A stretch of 64,000 nt of DNA from the NCBI GenBank assembly GCA_024213275.1, contig JANAVG010000006.1, positions 62,001 to 126,000 of the forward strand, in the 5' to 3' direction. How positions within the stretch are numbered: the stretch's first letter is position 1; each line of letters opens with the position of its first letter. Under the pieces are notes generated by a model, which saw only the letters and a list, made by a program, of their open reading frames with translations, did no database searches and had not been told where the DNA came from. Positions 60,324 through 64,000 of this stretch are shown here, in pieces. The DNA comes from Rossellomorea sp. BNER (GTDB taxonomy: Bacteria > Bacillota > Bacilli > Bacillales > Bacillaceae_B). Position numbers and translations under genes: made by a program.

Positions 60324-62150
60324 TTATTTCCACTCAAAAGCAGCTTTACCGCCTGTAACCGGCAGAACAATATGGCTTCTTTCAGGATCGATTGAAATTT
60401 TTGTCCCTGCTTCAGGACGAAGTGTGTAGTTATAATCACTTGAGAGAAGTATGATACCCAGTCGGTCTCCTGCTTGGAACACAAAGTCATCTGGCTGCAT
60501 ATCCCATGTAAATGTGTATTCTCGATTAGGGGTTAATGAGATAGATCGCTCCTCATTCCGCAGATTTTGTGGATCCATCCAGCCACGAGTAACAATTTCT
60601 GCTTTCTCAGGACCATATTTTACAAGCAGAGCTGTTAAATTTGCTGTTGGCTTGTCAATGCTTGCTCTAATTTGGACTTGAGGTGTTCCGCTAATACGGA
60701 CAGATTCCTTCAAAGGAGGTGTTACATAAGCAAGTCGGTTTTGTGAAGCTTCATCAGGGTTAAATACAAGAGTTTCAGCTCTCACCATCGCGTTATCCAC
60801 GAAGGTTTGCGATTGCTTATTTTTATTTGGGACTGGTTTTAAGCTAAAAGTACCACCTACATTATCAGAATCTGGTTGTAAATAGAGTTTTGTATTAACT
60901 GTTCCTGCTGCAGGCCAGTTTTCCTCAGTTTTCCATGTTTTATCCTCACGTTGAATATCCACCATTGGCTCATCCATCACATCATTTTTAATATCATATA
61001 GCCAGTAATCAAACCACTTATTTAAGGTTGGAAGCCATGCATCACGCCTAAAACTATAAGGGCTTGAATGGCCACCTTGATGAAGCCACATTTTCCTTGG
61101 AACATGATTTTCACCTAAAGCTTTCCACCAACCAGAGAAGTGCTTTGTTTTGACATTCCAGTCATTTAATCCATGAACGACAAATACACTGGCGTTTATT
61201 TTGTCAGCGTCCTTTGTGTAATTACGTTGGTCCCAAAAATCATTGTAGTCACCGGTTTCCCTATCTTGACCTTCTGTTAAATGCTCCATCATATTATGAC
61301 AGGCTTCCGGATTGTCCCTTGTTAAAACAGCATCAGCTAAATTATCAGCATCTTCTCCCTGATATCCTCCTGGAGCAATAACAGCGCCGTTTGATCTGTA
61401 ATAATCATACCAGCTACTGATGGCCGCAATCGGAACAATGGTCTTTAATCCTTCAACCCCCGTCGTTGCTACAGCGTTCGGCAATGTCCCATTATAGGAA
61501 ACTCCCATCATTCCGACATTTCCTGTAGTCCAATCAGCTTTAATCTCTTCACCTTCTTTATTGAAAGCCTTTGTACGACCATTCAACCAATCAATGACTG
61601 CACGGGTTCCAAGAATTTCATGTTCATCTCCTGTAGTCGCACATCCATCGGATAAGCCCGTCCCTACGCTTTCCGCAAGAACTACAGCATATCCTCTTGG
61701 CACGAAATAATCATCGTAATAACCAGGAAGGTTCGCTTTTGGCTTTCCTTTCTTTTTCCCTTTGTTTCCTTTCTTAGGAACACTGTTTAGTTCAACATCG
61801 ACATCATATACAGGGACGCTTTTTATTCCAGAACGATAAGGGCTCATTTCATAGATAACAGGGACTTTAAGTCCGTTTTCCGTTTCTTTAGGACGAATAA
61901 TATCTGCGCGTACCCTGTCTAATTTTCCGTCTCCGTCACTATCTGTTGATGTTTCGACAAATACTCTTTCGATAATGGCCTCCTCTAACGAAAAGATAGG
62001 CTGGGTCATTCCATCTTTTATTTGAATCTCAGGAATAGATGATGCTGATGCAAGATTGATAGGTTCATGCCCAATGCTAGTGGATCCCCCTGTAACAAGC
62101 GGGAGGGTTAATGCAGATGTAATTAAAACTTTTAAAGCCATTTTTTTCAT
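60324..62150 (-). CDS. Secreted X-Pro dipeptidyl-peptidase (S15/CocE family)
   Basis: Protein of 608 residues. A signal peptide (about 1-35, LASASS region) precedes an alpha/beta hydrolase with Ser218 in GVSYNGT, Asp330 in HGLNDWNV and His361 in HQGGHSS, then a C-terminal jelly-roll domain (about 410-608). A calcium-loop-like DSDGDGKLD (Asp70-Asp78) and a Lys/Gly-rich insert (about 126-139) are unusual extras. It removes Xaa-Pro dipeptides outside the cell. Confidence 0.9.
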   Translation of the reverse strand: MKKMALKVLITSALTLPLVTGGSTSIGHEPINLASASSIPEIQIKDGMTQPIFSLEEAIIERVFVETSTDSDGDGKLDRVRADIIRPKETENGLKVPVIYEMSPYRSGIKSVPVYDVDVELNSVPKKGNKGKKKGKPKANLPGYYDDYFVPRGYAVVLAESVGTGLSDGCATTGDEHEILGTRAVIDWLNGRTKAFNKEGEEIKADWTTGNVGMMGVSYNGTLPNAVATTGVEGLKTIVPIAAISSWYDYYRSNGAVIAPGGYQGEDADNLADAVLTRDNPEACHNMMEHLTEGQDRETGDYNDFWDQRNYTKDADKINASVFVVHGLNDWNVKTKHFSGWWKALGENHVPRKMWLHQGGHSSPYSFRRDAWLPTLNKWFDYWLYDIKNDVMDEPMVDIQREDKTWKTEENWPAAGTVNTKLYLQPDSDNVGGTFSLKPVPNKNKQSQTFVDNAMVRAETLVFNPDEASQNRLAYVTPPLKESVRISGTPQVQIRASIDKPTANLTALLVKYGPEKAEIVTRGWMDPQNLRNEERSISLTPNREYTFTWDMQPDDFVFQAGDRLGIILLSSDYNYTLRPEAGTKISIDPERSHIVLPVTGGKAAFEWK

Positions 62151-62487
62151 AAAATTCCTCCTAGTAATATTTTGTTATAATTTTCAGAATAGAATAGAAA
62201 CTAACAAATTTCGATAGTCGAAAGACCTGTTTTTGGAAAATAATAGGGTTGCTAAATTTCTAATAGGGTCAAAGGACATAACGAGAAAGTATAAGCAGAT
62301 TCCTCCAAATAAATATTGAAGCAAAAGGTTCACCATTTTTTCATTTTCATAGTTTTTAGTGATTCTAAAGTATTTCATCCACAGTAATTTGCTAGGTTAT
62401 TAGATTGGTTTTTTAAAATCAGAAAGGAACAGCTGATTTGTAAGCGAATACATAATACTTAAAATGAATTATTTAGGGGGAAAAGAT
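62151..62487. other. Intergenic region without recognised content
   Basis: Divergent spacer of the two secreted peptidase genes. A 64-codon minus-strand frame (62184-62378) with a hydrophobic stretch lacks a ribosome binding site and a family match. AAGGAACAGCTGATTT at about 62424 is close to a PvuII palindrome only. No clear promoter. Confidence 0.4.
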
Positions 62488-63828
62488 TTGAAAAAAGGAA
62501 AGATCATTCTTTCAACCATTCTAGTAACTTCAAGTTTATATTTTGCGCCTATACAGCTTGATAAAACAGTTGAAGCGGCTGCAAATTCAGAGGTTCATCA
62601 GAGTAAGAAAGCTTTTGACCAAAAGGTAATAGCCAGAGTCAGTGAAGAACGTATGATGGAGGATGTCCGTTATTTAAGTGAAACGATCGGACCACGTGTA
62701 ACAGGAACGGAAGGTGAACAACAAGCCGCCGACTTTATTAGAGAACGCCTTCGTTCTTATGGATATCAGGTAGAAACGCAAGAATTTAGTATCCCTGATA
62801 AGCTGATTGGGTATTTGCAAACAAGTGATGAAAATGAAGTTTTAATTAATATTCCTGAAGGATCCGGTGACACATCTGAATCAGGCATTACAGCTGAATT
62901 ATTTGATGCTGGATTAGGGAAAGAATCAGATTTTACCCCAGATGTAGCTGGAAAGATCGCTCTTATTTCAAGAGGGGAGTTTACATTTAAAAAGAAAGTA
63001 GAAAATGCGGTTGAAGCAGGGGCAATTGGCGTCCTTATTTATGACAATACGAATCAGCCTGGTCCTTTAAACCCTTCAATTGGCGGCGACTTCTCGATTC
63101 CGGTCGGAGGGATTACAAAAGTCAGTGGTGAAGCCTTGCTTGAGGACGTTGTGTCACAAAACAAAACCGTAACATTTAAAGTGAAACGAATGGAAAACGC
63201 AAAGTCGCAGAACATTATCGCAACAAAGCTTCCTAAAAAAGGCGCTAACCACGATATTTTGCACGTCTCAGCTCATTTCGATAGTGTCCCGTTTGCCCCT
63301 GGAGCAAGTGACAATGCCTCTGGAACCGCTGTTGCATTAGAATTGGCGCGTGTATTGAAAAGCTATCCAACGGACAAAGAATTGCGATTTGCCTTTGTTG
63401 GTGCAGAGGAAATTGGCTTGGTAGGGTCAGAACATTATGTAAGCCAATTAAGCGAAGACGAAGTAAACAGAAGTATAGGGAATTTCAATATGGATATGGT
63501 TGGAACTTCCTGGGAAAATGCAACAGCTATCTATATGAATACACTTGATGGACAACCGAACATTGTATCAGAAACGGCTCTTGCAACAGCGGACAGAATT
63601 GGAACGCCTTCAGAACTTGTGCTTTATAAACGCGGTGCTTCGGATCATGTGAATTTCTATGAAGCTGGCATCCCGGCAGTAAACTTCATTCGCCGTGAAC
63701 CAGGAACTGCAAATTTAGAGCCTTATTACCACACTCCACTTGACACGATAGAGTATATAAGCGCTGAACGTCTTAAAGAAGCTGGAGACTTGGTTGGTGC
63801 TTCTGTATATAGTTTAATAAGAAAATAA
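62488..63828 (+). CDS. Secreted M28 aminopeptidase (YwaD-like)
   Basis: Protein of 446 residues. A signal peptide ends near VEAAANS. A PA domain (about 130-235, GKIALISRGEFTFKKKVENAVEAGAIGVLIYDN-type) lies within the M28 fold. Zinc ligands are in SAHFDSV, GASDNASGTA, VGAEEIGLVG, FNMDMVG and PYYHTPLD. The TTG at 62488 is chosen, 8 bases after AGGGGG; the ATG at 62464 has no box. B. subtilis YwaD is a broad-specificity aminopeptidase of this layout. Confidence 0.92.
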   Translation: MKKGKIILSTILVTSSLYFAPIQLDKTVEAAANSEVHQSKKAFDQKVIARVSEERMMEDVRYLSETIGPRVTGTEGEQQAADFIRERLRSYGYQVETQEFSIPDKLIGYLQTSDENEVLINIPEGSGDTSESGITAELFDAGLGKESDFTPDVAGKIALISRGEFTFKKKVENAVEAGAIGVLIYDNTNQPGPLNPSIGGDFSIPVGGITKVSGEALLEDVVSQNKTVTFKVKRMENAKSQNIIATKLPKKGANHDILHVSAHFDSVPFAPGASDNASGTAVALELARVLKSYPTDKELRFAFVGAEEIGLVGSEHYVSQLSEDEVNRSIGNFNMDMVGTSWENATAIYMNTLDGQPNIVSETALATADRIGTPSELVLYKRGASDHVNFYEAGIPAVNFIRREPGTANLEPYYHTPLDTIEYISAERLKEAGDLVGASVYSLIRK

Positions 63829-63839
63829 TGTATGAAAGA

Positions 63840-63867
63840 AAGTGAAGCTGCGTGCTTCACTTTTTTT
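63840..63867 (+). terminator. Rho-independent terminator
   Basis: AAGTGAAGC (63840-63848) pairs with GCTTCACTT (63854-63862), followed by a T-run. It ends the aminopeptidase gene. The last 133 bases of the window show nothing recognisable. Confidence 0.9.
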
Positions 63868-64000
63868 ATATCTAAAACTTTAGGCTAATTCTTCGTGATT
63901 TTTTTTAGTAAGTCGTAAACCAAGTTAATTAATCATTCTTAATACTATGATAATTGAATCGCATCGTATTCTAAAAGAGTAAACCAACTTTAATACTTCA

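Noticed and set aside
62184..62378. 64-codon minus-strand frame with a hydrophobic stretch
   Set aside because: No ribosome binding site at either ATG and no recognisable family.
1..64000. tRNA, rRNA, transposase or prophage genes
   Set aside because: No conserved RNA blocks, integrase or transposase motifs were found on either strand.

Overview
The window looks like chromosomal DNA of a low-GC, spore-forming member of the Bacillaceae. The evidence is a GerA-type germinant-receptor operon (48647-53053), a YjcZ-type sporulation peptide (53449-53595), a deoR-deoC-nupC-pdp cluster arranged as in Bacillus subtilis, strong AGGAGG-type ribosome binding sites, and TTG/GTG starts. The genus cannot be fixed from the sequence alone. 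No rRNA, tRNA, phage, transposase gene or CRISPR array was seen.

Layout. 1-4300: the tail of an unidentified gene, a divergent XRE-cupin regulator/LysE-type exporter pair, manA, and two small conserved proteins. 4514-27094: a large glycan-degradation region. It holds two ROK kinases, two GH38 alpha-mannosidases, a GH125 exo-alpha-1,6-mannosidase, a secreted GH85 endo-beta-N-acetylglucosaminidase, a YesL-like DUF624 protein, a YesM/YesN-type two-component system, an LplABC-type sugar importer without its ATPase, and a GH1 beta-glycosidase. Read together this is a high-mannose N-glycan foraging locus: GH85 releases the glycan outside the cell, the ABC system imports it, GH38/GH125 remove alpha-mannose, GH1 is the candidate for the Man-beta-GlcNAc core, and the ROK kinases and ManA feed sugars into glycolysis. 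27333-33265: an IclR regulator facing two amidinotransferase-fold hydrolases (DDAH-like), an amino acid permease and a RocB-like M20 hydrolase, suggesting use of (methyl)arginine. 33628-38156: an orphan ABC lipoprotein, an MFS exporter behind a leader with two short upstream ORFs, and a TVP38-type membrane protein. 38313-48161: a divergent cell-wall-sugar-like locus (AnmK, MurK/NagK-like kinase, MupG-like GH170, Lac-family PTS IIA/IIB/IIC, RpiR regulator, GH4 enzyme) plus a secreted GHL10 glycosidase. 48647-53595: germination and sporulation genes. 53905-63828: a Tat-exported phosphoesterase, the deoxyribonucleoside operon, and two secreted peptidases.

The intergenic DNA is unusually rich in repeats. 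There are at least nine sites with a 95-135 bp long-palindrome family (R1), two of them nested insertions, and six members of a second palindrome family (R2). Two distant but related arrays have a 52-bp period, three unrelated arrays have a 21-bp period, and one cluster of three operator-like palindromes is spaced exactly 25 bp. These are the least explained part of the window.
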